DNA of 64,000 bases from Nematostella vectensis. Its lineage: Eukaryota > Cnidaria > Anthozoa > Actiniaria > Edwardsiidae. This document shows positions 24,330-34,743 of this stretch, in pieces (position 1 is the first letter of the stretch; every line of letters starts with the position of its first letter). The notes under the pieces were generated by a model. The model did no database searches, was not told where the DNA came from, and saw nothing but the letters and a program-made list of their open reading frames with translations. The stretch covers positions 18,064,953 to 18,128,952 of the forward strand of contig NC_064036.1 of NCBI RefSeq assembly GCF_932526225.1, given 5' to 3'. The position numbers and the translations under genes are program-made.

Positions 24330-25660
24330 CATACCTAACCATACTCTAACCGGTTGGTCAACCCGCTACAGCGGCTTGGGTACCATAGTATAGAACTTGA
24401 AGGTTCTCAACCCGCTGTAACGGGTTGACACTCAACCCGCTACAGCGGGTTGGCTTCTAACCGGTTGGTCAACCCGCTACAGCGGCTTGGGGACCATAGT
24501 ATACTATAGGAACTTGAAGGTTCTCAACACGCTGTAACGGGTTGACGCTCAACCTGCTACAGCGGGTTGGCTTCTATCCGGTTGGTCAACACGCTACAGC
24601 GGCTTGGGGACCATAGTATACTATAGGAACTTGAAGGTTTTCAACCCGCTGTAACGGGTTGACACTCAACCTGCTACAGCGGGTTGGCTTCTAACCGGTT
24701 GGTCAACCCGCTACAGCGCCTTGGGGACCATAGTATACTATAGGAGCTTGAAGGTTCTCAACCCGCTGTAACGGGTTGACACTCAACCCGCTACAGCGGG
24801 TTGGCTTCTAACCGGTTGGTCAACCCGCTACAGCGGCTTAGGGACCATAGTATACTATAGGAGCTTGAAGGTTCTCAACCCGCTGTAACAGGTTGACACT
24901 CAACCTGATACAGCGGGTTGGCTTCTAACCGGTTGGTCAACCCGCTACAGCGGCTGTGGACCATAGTATACTATAGGAACTTGAAGGTTCTCAACCCGCT
25001 GTAACGGGTTGACACTCAACCCGCTACAGCGGGTTGGCTTCTAACCGGTTGGTCAACCCGCTACAGCGGCTTGGGGACCATAGTATACTATAGGAACTTG
25101 AAGGTTCTCAACCCGCTGTAACGGGTTGACACTCAACCTGCTACAGCGGGTTGGCTTCTAACCGGTTGGTCAACCCGCTACAGCGGCTTGGGGACCATAG
25201 TATACTATAGGAACTTGAAGGTTCTCAACCCGCTGTAACGGGTTGACACTCAACCTGCTACAGCGGGTTGGCTTCTAACCGGTTGGTCAACCCGCTACAG
25301 CGGCTTGGGGACCATAGTATACTATAGGAGCTTGAAGGTTCTCAACCCGCTGTAACGGGTTGACACTCAACCTGCTACAGCGGGTTGGCTTCTAACCGGT
25401 TCGTCAACCCGCTACAGCGGCTTGGGGACCATAGTATACTATAGAAACTTGAAGGTTCTCAACCCGCTGTAACGGGTTGACACTCAACCCGCTACAGCGG
25501 GTTGGCTTCTAACCGGTTGGTCAACCCGCTACAGCGGCTTAGGGACCATAGTATACTATAGGAACTTGAAGGTTGTCAACACGCTGTAACGGGTTGACAC
25601 TCAACCCGCTACAGCGGGTTGGCTTCTAACCGGTTGGTCAACCCGCTACAGCGGCTTGCT
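24330..25660. repeat. ~117-bp satellite with nested palindromes, about 11 copies
   Basis: Units are spaced 117 bp (first interval 111). Each contains CCGGTTGGTCAACCCGCTAC, a TAGTATACTATA palindrome, AACCCGCTGTAACGGGTT and AACCCGCTACAGCGGGTT, the last two being near-perfect inverted repeats. Copies differ by only a few bases, indicating recent amplification or homogenisation. There is no coding potential. Confidence 0.95.
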
Positions 25661-25964
25661 TTTTTTTTGCCATTTTTGTGGTGCCATCTACAGAAAATAG
25701 TTTAAAACCGAGTCAGTTCACCCCGGCATAAATAAATCTGGCGTTAATTTTTTTGGTCACACAGCATTAAAACATTTGTATAAAATGCTTTATTTTTTAT
25801 TATCACGTGTATTTAATTCACTTATCGTCACACAACATGCAAACCAACCTATGCATAATATGCCTTATTTTTTATTGTTACATTTTTTTGTATTTAGTAT
25901 TAACTAAATAAACTTTTCAAGAAGAAGCGACAAAGACTTCTGAATCCCCTTTTCGCCTGGTCAG
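25661..25964. other. 3' flank of the secreted-protein gene
   Basis: AT-rich DNA between the satellite and the stop codon of the minus-strand gene. TTTATT motifs (AATAAA on the minus strand) near 25,787 and 25,864 are candidate polyadenylation signals. No gene seen. Confidence 0.4.
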
Positions 25965-28153
25965 CTAGTACATGTCGCAGTAATCCGGGATATCAAAAAC
26001 CCTGGGGTCTGGGCTCCCCTCGGTGAAAGTGTAATCGCGTTTGACTTGTAGAGTCGGTCTACCGTCGGTCCCGGGAAACTCCGCGCGATATGCTACAGGG
26101 TAGAACGTGGCGCTCGTTGATTGGCTAGTATAGAAATTCTCTGTACTGATTGGCTGGTCACTGGTGTGGCCGCCAGACTTCCACAACCAGCTCTGACAAG
26201 TCTGTCCGTCTATGGTCGCCATGCCGTGTTCTGTGTATTTGGTGGGGACCTAAGGAAGTACGCTTGAGTGGGCAGTGGTTGGTCAAGATCAAGGAAGGAC
26301 GGGTCAAGGGAGGACGGGTCAAGGAAGGACGGGTCAAGGGAGGACGGGTCAAGGGAGGACGGGTCAAGGAAGGACGGGTCAAGGGAGGACAGGGGAACCA
26401 TTATATGGCAAGACAAATTCAACCGAAATAGGGGGGGAGGGGTCAAAGGTGTGCGCTGCCCAAATAGAGTGCTTTTCAAAATCCCGTGCAACAAAATGTA
26501 ATTGTCAAAGTGTAATAGTCAAGCCAGAACAAAAGAGAACAAAGACATTACAGTGTATTAGTACTAAATAAACTAAAAAGTATTTCACGGGTTATTGAAA
26601 ACCACTGTATTTCTGTAACTGAAAAGCAGAGACAGCAGACAATGATTTCAGCTTCTATTTTTGAAAGGTTGCAAACTTTTTTCCATTTTCTTATTTAGAG
26701 GGGTGGGGGGGGTCATTGACCCACAGGCCTTGTGGTCCTACCTTCAAGTCCATTGGGTCCGTCAGAGTAGATATCGACTTCCTGACGCAAGACATTTTGG
26801 ATGGGATGATTTCGTACTGAAAGAACAACATTGACGTGTATCATTTACGCAAGACATCTTGGATGGGGTGATTTCGTACTGAGAGAACAACATGGACGTG
26901 TATTATGTAAACACGTAAGGTATTTTAGTGTTCCTTATATTTATGTTCTACTACAGAAACAAAGGATGGGGGCTGTTTGGACGGAAATGATATTATGAAT
27001 AAAAAGAACTAAAATCCATAGTAAAAAATAGGGGATAAGGCAAAGACCATTTTATACCACGCCTTGAAAGCCTATTTTGTCCTTCAAGTTTCTTCTCAGA
27101 CTCTACCCCCTCCTTTAAGTACCTGGTCAAACCCGTCACCGTTTGGAAGCTCGATAAAGTACTCGTAGTTTGGGTAAGTACCTGGTCAAACCCGTCACCG
27201 TTTGGAAGCTCGATAAAGTACTCGTAGTTTGGGTAAGTACCTGGTCAAACCCGTCACCGTTTGGAAGCTCGATAAAGTACTCGTAGTTTGGGTAAGTACC
27301 TGGTCAAACCCGTCACCGTTTGGAAGTTCGATAAAGTACTCGTAGTTTGGGTAAGTACCTGGTCAAACCCGTCACCGTTTGGAAGCTCGATAAAGTACTC
27401 GTAGTTTGGGTCGTGAAACGGCCCGATCGTCACGTCATGTCGAAACTTGCCGTTCTCAGCATCTCGGTAAAAGGAATGATAGTTGTAGCTGGAATCAAAC
27501 CCAACAAATATTGAATATTGGTAGGTAAATTTTTACCTCTAATTCATATTCATTGACACTAGAGACAGTATATACAAAAAACTTATGCTAAACATTCATC
27601 AAGTGATGTCACCGCGCCTTCTAACAGCAGCCAAATGATGTAACCGCGCCTTACTCATTACTATAACTCATCAAAATATGTAACCGCGCCTTACTCGTTA
27701 TGTGGTCCCCCTGTGATGATCTCGTTGTACCCGGCTGCTTTGTACGTGTCTGGGAACGAGGGCGGGAGTGTGAACGTCCCACATGGCTTAATTCCTTGGT
27801 TATGCGTGGAACAAGGAATCCCCATGCACACGCACCTTTAGAGAACACAATAGGATTAGTATATTATATCCATGTTAGGACCCTTCACCCCCCAACCCAA
27901 TAAAACAAACTAAAAACCCACCACGACCCATCCTCCTACCGGCCCTATTTTGTTTCTCCTCCGTGTTTTGTCCTATCTTGTCTTACCGTGTGTTCTTTGG
28001 ACACGTCGCCGGGGTATCCTTTCCGTTGTAGCAGTGGTGGTAGCCTTTGAGGTCGTCTGTGCAGTATTCTCCATCAGGCTCGTCCGCACAATAGTCGGCG
28101 TGACAGGACACGAGCGCGCACGCGAGCAGTAGGAAAACTCCCGAGACCATCAT
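25965..28153 (-). CDS. Secreted cysteine-containing protein of unknown family (265 aa)
   Basis: Five minus-strand exons: 27,987-28,153, 27,695-27,835, 27,359-27,488, 26,742-26,816 and 25,965-26,249. They total 798 nt with consistent phases. The protein begins MMVSGVFLLLACALVSCHAD, a clear signal peptide. A cysteine-rich N-terminal module follows (residues ~20-75, about nine Cys including CVCMGIPC), then a Tyr/Asp/Phe-rich globular part (TLPPSFPDTYKAAGYNEI, DYNYHSFYRDAENGKFRHDV, DPNYEYFIELPNGDGFDQYE) and a C-terminal part ending DIPDYCDMY. The middle resembles in general pattern extracellular lipid-binding-like or propeptide-like domains, but no family could be named. A consensus TATA box and an untranslated first exon lie upstream. 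The 3' end of exon 3 is amplified in tandem, so its exact donor is a choice; the donor at 27,357-27,358 keeps the frame with the next exon. Confidence 0.8.
26287..26392. repeat. 15-bp tandem repeat in the last intron of the secreted-protein gene
   Basis: Seven or eight copies of gggtcaaggaaggac or gggtcaagggaggac. It keeps short frames open on both strands but lies between a good acceptor and donor of the gene and is intronic. Confidence 0.85.
27118..27412. repeat. 59-bp tandem repeat carrying an exon end and its splice donor
   Basis: Five nearly identical 59-bp copies on the minus strand each contain the last ~50 bp of exon 3 (ending ...GGTTTGACCAG) plus the following gtacttaccc donor. Differences between copies are at most one base, so the array is young. 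Only the outermost copy (27,359 upward) is joined to the rest of exon 3. Confidence 0.95.
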
Positions 28154-28541
28154 AAGACGATTTCTAGGGGAAAAAGCGGACTTGTGAGTCACTTTCAAGT
28201 TAACAATTCGATCACCTTATCATCTCTCTATAAATATGAATATTTTACATTATTTGAGCCGTTCAGTTCACTGAGGTTGGGTCTCTGTATAATCGGTATG
28301 TTCAGGGCCGATTCGTCACAAACTTTGGGAGATTTTTTTTAAAACATTTTGGGTACCAGATTTAGTCACTTTCTAGGAGGTCTTCCAATTATCAGCAAGA
28401 AAAAACACCATTTTCGTTAATGATGTAATTAGCAGTTTTACCGACAATGAAAGAAAAAAAACTTTCGGCCCTACCTTGAGTTTGGTTCTGTTAATTTCTC
28501 CCTGGTTTGCGTCGAGTGAGAGTCTTTTCTCGATTGTCGCC

Positions 28542-28548
28542 TTTTATA
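28542..28548 (-). promoter_or_regulatory. TATA box of the secreted-protein gene
   Basis: TATAAAA on the minus strand lies ~390 bp upstream of the ATG and ~65 bp upstream of a gtaggg donor at about 28,467. This implies a short untranslated first exon (about 28,475-28,515) spliced to the acceptor directly before the coding start. Confidence 0.6.
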
Positions 28549-28559
28549 CTCGTAGTGTC

Positions 28560-30700
28560 TATCACAGTTTAGTCCGGTGATTCACAAAGTGCTAAAAAGC
28601 TACAATGTTTATCGATGTTTATCAATGTTTATCCACTGTAATCCCAAAAAGTCCCGTCACTAAGAGGGACTGTGATTCATGTCTTCTGATGCGTGAGGAT
28701 CACGATGATGGGTGTAAAAACATTCACCCACAAACACAGATATTTTCCGAGATTATAAGAGGGCTAAAAGAAGGATTATACAAATTCGACGATAGACAAA
28801 ATGCGGCTCTGCAGCAAGAGGGTTTGAGTAGAGAGAAACGACCATTAGAAAAGATGCAGTACCCCAAAAGAGCCAGCGCCTAAATTCCCGCGGTATAATT
28901 AAAAAGACATATCTACCCATGACTGTAGTCACACGACTGTGTAATCTTGGCACTAAAAATATTTCTAATGCAAAACATGTCAAAACATAAGGAGACAAGT
29001 TTTTTAAAAAAATCCTTTCAATGCCAGGCGAATATTAAAATCAATAATGGTAAATCGAGAGCGTGTAAACACATCTAAAGGCCAGTTTATACACTATAGA
29101 AATTGTATACACAACTAAAGGCCTGTTTTCACTAGCAACTTTTGTCGCGGGACACGGGCTGCGATCTTTGTGGCGATATTTTGGCACCCGAATCGAATGT
29201 TGAAACAGCCTTCTGAGCATGCTCCAAATTTTAGTGCAACAGGCGGGTAAAATTTAAAAGTCCAATAAACGCCACCGTTTCTATCCCGATAGAAGGCTGC
29301 ATCCCACATGGAGGCCCATCCGAGCAATGCGGTCACAATCCTCGAGTCACATTAGGCAAGGAAACCATTTATATCATAATGTATTATTGTGCTTGATTTT
29401 GATGGGTCGAACCGAATATGCACCTAACTCAGTCGAACCAAAAGAGCATAAGATTGTTTTGGAAATAGGCAATAAGACAAATATATTATTTAAATGAGAA
29501 AATAATTGATTCAAATCCAAACCATGCAAAAAAAAAGAGCATGCAATCCACTTTATAGCGAATTTTCGGAAGTACGCAAATAATTTAAAATTGCATTATT
29601 AATCCTGCTTTGAAGGCACATACGTACCTGAAATGCGATTTATAGGTGTGCAATATATGTTTTGTTTTTATATGTACGTATAAAAACGTTCGTATATCTG
29701 CCCAGTATTTGACAAGAAACCAATGCGGGTGTATACAGAGAAAGTATGAACATTCTCACAAAAATTAGGCTTGTGACGAGGTCTAAAATCTTGTGACACT
29801 CTGCAGGTGAGTTGACAGCTCGGGAACCAGTTCTGATCTCCTGTCAGTCCAGGTTCTCTTCGAAATAAATACGACAATAGAAAAAAACTTGGTCGTTCGT
29901 TAAACTCCTACTTTTATAGCATAAAGCCACATCGTATCACATTTAACACAAAACATATACCTGGCCGATGAAGCGATGACTCATGCGTCTTCAATATGCC
30001 TATCATACCATACTACAAACGCGTCGATAACATTGATTTGATTTAAATACAGACGTGCAAACTCGCATGATTTCAAACACTCCGAACATGGGGCTCCCAA
30101 TATAGACAATGAAAACTGAAGGGAAATATTTGAGGCGTAGTGTCACGCGGAAAATTGTTGCAGGGTGTCGGGATAAGAAAGTACTTGCCAAGCTGGAAAT
30201 TAACGCAAGGTGACGTGTTTCGCTATTAACTTAATATTTTAGACAACTTAATCATTTTAGACAATGTACCACCAATTTGTGCCGGCAGTTAATGATACGT
30301 TTTTGTTTATATATAACAATTTCTTGAATCACTGTGTTGTATTTTTTTCGACGTCTCGGCAATGCTGCCTTCATCAGGACTAACGGCCGTACAGAGAAGC
30401 TTATTCTCTTGATAAGGAAATTATTGACGAAAACTTGAGCTCAAGTGGCACTTGTAACGGAAATTCCCTTTGTGTTTTGAACGCACAGTTTGAAGTATTA
30501 AGTTCAGAAAAAGTTACCAAAAGTACAAGTGCGAAACCACATTGTGGCACTTAGGTGCCTGCTGTCCCTAGCGGTTTAGCTGGAATGAGTACGGACACGA
30601 AGGGACTGTCTTTTAGCTCAATTCAACATTCTGAAGCGGAAAACAAATGAGTTTATGAGTTTATGGGCCACACGAACCAGCAAACAGTATGAACATTGAA
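28560..30700. other. Intergenic, repeat-derived, no gene supported
   Basis: AT-rich DNA. A 92-codon plus-strand frame at 28,605-28,883 shows no recognisable domain. A segment at about 30,141-30,190 (tgtcacgcgg...gcagggtgtcgggataa) recurs at 32,623-32,672, flanking the retrotransposon relic. A ribozyme-like motif lies at 30,351-30,380. Confidence 0.4.
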
Positions 30701-32672
30701 ACGCCACATTGATGACAAACATACTATATAGTCTTGTTGATGATACGGGCGCCCATGTTTCGGCAATTAATAAGTCTGTATGGGATCAGCTAACACATCA
30801 ACCTTCTTTGGATAAAACAAATATAACAGCGATTACTACGGCCAGTGGGAAGCCTTAACACGTACATGACACTGTTTCAATTGATATCACACTAGATGGA
30901 AACAACTTTCCACTAACTGCTCATGTTATTGAAGATTTGACCTACCAATGTATCTTAGGAAGATATTTTTTACTGTCTCAGCAGGCTGATTTGAATTTTC
31001 AAAGGGAGTAAATTGGTCATCATTCTTCCGGAGATTTCCAACTTTCCTTTAGGGTGGGGGGAGGGGGGGGGGCAGAGGAATTTTCAGTAATTGCAAAACA
31101 GTATTTTGTCCTGCCCCTCCCCCCCCCCAATCAGAGACCTTAATCCCAGCAAAGAATGAGGGACCAGACCATACAAACACTGTAGGTTTGATAGAACAGA
31201 GAGAGGACCTCCCTGACAAATTTTCAATTGTAGGTGCTACAGAATTAGTCACTGTTTCAGAAGGAAATATGGTACCTATTCGTCTGCTTAATCCTACATC
31301 AGAAGGGGCTAAAATCTTTAAAAACACAAGACTTGCCTCCTTTTCAAAACTTGACAATCAAACTAAGACAACTGAGTTTCCAGGCAAACAAGATAAGACC
31401 TTTCATTCAAGTCACGCAACTTAAGGTCCAACCTTTGATACGTCACACCTTCCAGACATTTGACTTTGAGAAAAACAGACGGGGGTGCTCGACAGCAAAA
31501 TCAATTTTAACCCTAAGGGCACTTAGGGCGTGACATGACGTCATTAACCACAATATTTGACTCGCCTAATTTATGACCAATTTCTACACCTATGGAGCTC
31601 CGCGCGCGTGCCTACGGGCGCGCTGGCTCCGCTATGACCAATTACTATATCTCTCTATGCCTACCGCGCAGGCTACGCTAATAAATGCCGTTTATTAGAA
31701 AGGGGCGTTCTTTACAAAATATGAAAATATAACAAATCCATTCAGGTGCAGTGGGGTTCTAGTCTCAGCCAGGATCACTTTAAATTATAGCTTGCGTAGC
31801 GACGAATGCAATGATTTAGCGGTGCAAGTATGCGGTAAACGGAAACGATAAGTAGGCCTTGTTATTCCTGGATGCTACATTGCGAGGACAAAACGAAAAA
31901 AATTGCTAACATTCTAAGCAATGAGATCAGGAACGTTAGAGAGCGGTATCCTCATTTTGGACTTGACATTGAACAAGACGCTACTCTCTTACCAGTGTTG
32001 ATTAAGCAAGATGGCAATTAAATTAACATTTATATTTCCGGAATTCCTATGTCGTTTGTTTTAAAGCTGGCAGGGAAGGGAGCGAGGGAGGGGAGGGGGG
32101 CGTTTATTAGAGTGGGGCGTTTTTTTCAAAATTGTAAGCTTGTTATTGTAAGCAGAGGCGTTCTTTAGATAGGGGACGGCGTTTATTATGTGATTTACGG
32201 TAGTTATACACCTTTTTACTATACCTATGGAGTTCCGCGCGCGGACGCGTTGGCTCCGCTATTATCAGCACACATACAGTAAACACCACGTGCCTGCCAC
32301 GTGCCACAAGTGCAACCTTAAAAAGAGGAATAATACGGAAAAAGAAACACTCAAAGTAAAAGTGGTAAAAAACTAAAAGGATCACTAAATCACAGGAACA
32401 GCTTCCTTCAGTCGGGGACATAACCAACTAAATGGCACGCACCAAGACAACCAAGTTCAGAGTACAAACAAGTCAATGGATTAATTACGTATGTATAACG
32501 GACACGATTTACAATCAAAAAAGAAAAAAAAAGACTTATATTCACCTAGAACTTTATAACCATAGGTAATTAGTTTAGTCCACCTCACCCAAGAGAGTAA
32601 TTGGGGACAATTAACAGAGGATTGTCACGCGGGAAATTATTGCAGGGTGTCGGGATAAACTAGTACTTGACT
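30141..32672. repeat. Direct repeat pair flanking the retrotransposon relic
   Basis: About 50 bp at 30,141-30,190 (tgtcacgcggaaaattgttg...gggataa...tacttg) is repeated at 32,623-32,672. The two bracket the gypsy-type relic 2.48 kb apart in the same orientation, as LTR starts would. Similarity stops after ~50 bp, so full LTRs are not shown. An inverted relative of the sequence following the second copy lies at about 26,494-26,570. Confidence 0.45.
30730..31425 (+). pseudogene. LTR-retrotransposon (Ty3/gypsy-type) protease-to-linker relic
   Basis: The plus strand encodes VLVDDTGAHVSAINKSVWDQ, with the DTGA active site of a retropepsin, then after an in-frame stop and about 60 residues ILGRYFLLSQQADLNFQ, the usual ILGxDFL segment near the protease C terminus. 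Further on come VPIRLLNPTSEGAKIFKNTR and LASFSKLD, the linker before reverse transcriptase in gypsy-like pol. The frame is broken by stops, and no reverse transcriptase or integrase follows. It is a dead internal fragment. Confidence 0.65.
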
Positions 32673-33950
32673 AATACACTGTAATGTCTTTGTTCTCTTT
32701 TGTTCTGGCTTGACACTTTAACAATTTCATTTTGTTAATTATAAAAACCACTCTAATAACCTTGTAATCATTACGTAGATCACGGCAAGTCCAAGGGTAA
32801 CTCACTTGGCAGTAAAGGTCTCTCGTTTTGGCTTGCCGTCATTAGACAGGCCTGTAGCCAGAATCAAAATTTCACCGAGGCAAAGCTAGCCACTGGATGA
32901 TAAATCCAACAAAAGCAGGTGTTTATCTCATACTTTTCAATTGTGAAACACTAAACATCAAAATTTCAGCGAGGCGAGTGCCTCACGCTGGCTACGGCCC
33001 TGTTAGAGAGCATACAAAAGGGATGCGGTACGACACCCCAAAATCGTTTTAAAATTTACTTGTATGCTGTGACTCTGTGTAAAGCAGTTCTGTTACAGCG
33101 ATCAAGTAAACCCTGTACTGTCCCCAAATGTCGTCCGTCGTTGTTACAGTAGTTTTTTTTTTATAAAGTCGCAAATACAGTGTGTCAAGATTACAAAAGG
33201 GTTGTTCATAAGGAAGGACCATACTGTATATACATTTTAGGGAAAATGAGTTTTTTTTCTGACTCTCAAGGAAGGGTGGGGGGGGGGGATAAAACTCATG
33301 GGAAAAAAAAAAATACTTAGCTCCCATACTATACTCCTTGGATCACCTAACAAATCATGGATTATGCTAAACGTGAATTTTCACGGGTTATTGACTAGTT
33401 TTTTCTTATTGACTAGACATTTTAAATTATTTTGGTGGTATTTACAAACGGGATCACTTGATGGGACACATATTTGTGTTAATGACTGCTTCAAGTGGGC
33501 AGAGTGACTGGATTATTGTTCAAACAGGTCGTTTCGTTATTTTTTTCCAAATGAAGACGACTCGGTATGAAAAGCGGGTTGTACAGAGAAAGAGCGAGCG
33601 ACTCAGTCGAATTCCTTTCTGTTCCCGATAGGAGAACTTTATATTTGGGTTTTGGTCTTCTTATCATTTCAAGACGCCCCTTTTAGGGGTTAGATATGGC
33701 ATACGGTATCAAATATATATATATGGATAGAGAAATTACTTATTTTGTTTGTAGCAACTGGTTTTATTGCACAGGAAAAATTATTGTTACTACATAGGAA
33801 GGTTTAAACTGCCAACTTATTAAAATTCACAGAACGAACCTAAAATTAATAATAGTTTTTTTTTTATTTCCTAAAAATATCAGGTTATTTAAAGATCGCT
33901 TTTATTGACAATTCACCCCACCTAATACTAAGCATTTTAAGAACAATTTT
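31430..33950. other. Intergenic repeats, no gene supported
   Basis: Contains two related GC-rich motifs, ctatggagctccgcgcgcg near 31,590 and ctatggagttccgcgcgcg near 32,225, each followed by ...ggctccgctat. An inverted copy occurs near 50,820. The rest is AT-rich with homopolymer tracts. No coding feature was found. Confidence 0.4.
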
Positions 33951-33953
33951 TGA

Positions 33954-34595
33954 AAGGTTGGCCTTGCCTCTGGATGTTGTGGTACATCTCCATGGTTGGC
34001 CCTGCCTTTTAATTAATGTTGTGGTACACTTCCATGGTTGGCCTTGCCTCTGGGTGTTGTGGTACATCTCCATGGTTGGCCTTGCCTCTGGATGTTGTGG
34101 TACATCTCCATGGTTGGCCTTGCCTCTGGATGTTGTGGTACACTTCCATGGTTGGCCTTGCCTCTGGATGTTGTGGTACACTTCCATGGTTGGCCTTGCC
34201 TCTGGGTGTTGTGGTACATCTCCATGGTTGGCCCTGCCTCTGGGTGTTGTGGTACATCTCCATGGTTGGCCTTGCTTCTGGATGTTGTGGTACATCTCCA
34301 TGGTTGGCCCTGCCTCTGGATGTTGTGGTACACTTCCATGGTTGGCCTTGCCTCTGGGTGTTGTGGTACATCTCCATGGTTGGCCCTGCCTCTGGATGTT
34401 GTGGTACACTTCCATGGTTGGCCCTGCCTCTGGGTGTTGTGGTACATCTCCATGGTTGGCCTTGCCTCTGGATGTTGTGGTACATCTCCATGGTTGGCCT
34501 TGCCTCTGGATGTTGTGGTACATCTCCATGGTTGGCCTTGCCTCTGGATGTTGTGGTACATCTCCATGGTTGGCCCTGCCTCTGGATGTTGTGGT
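33954..34595. repeat. 38-bp minisatellite, about 17 copies, downstream of SZRD1
   Basis: The unit tggttggccttgcctctgga followed by tgttgtggtacatctcca is 38 bp, not a multiple of three, so all frames on both strands stay open for ~200 codons by cycling. A minus-strand AATAAA at ~33,899-33,905 lies beyond the array, so the SZRD1 3' UTR may run through it. Confidence 0.95.
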
Positions 34596-34743
34596 ACAAC
34601 CTTCATGAGATCTAGACTCATTTCAGAGAACTCATTTGAAGCAATAACAGATTTGATCCAAATCATGTAAAGACAAAAACAGTATCACCGAGGACTGACT
34701 AGCTTTTGCCTGTGTTCTAAGTCTAAGGATATCTGCTCCCTAG

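Noticed and set aside
28605-28883. 92-codon plus-strand frame
   Set aside because: No recognisable domain, no splice context and AT-rich flank; insufficient to call a gene.
29115-29336. 73-codon minus-strand frame
   Set aside because: Lies in repeat-like sequence (ttttcactagcaacttttgt) without family resemblance.
33885-34670. Five ~200-codon frames on both strands
   Set aside because: All arise from the 38-bp minisatellite; mutual overlap in every frame argues against coding.
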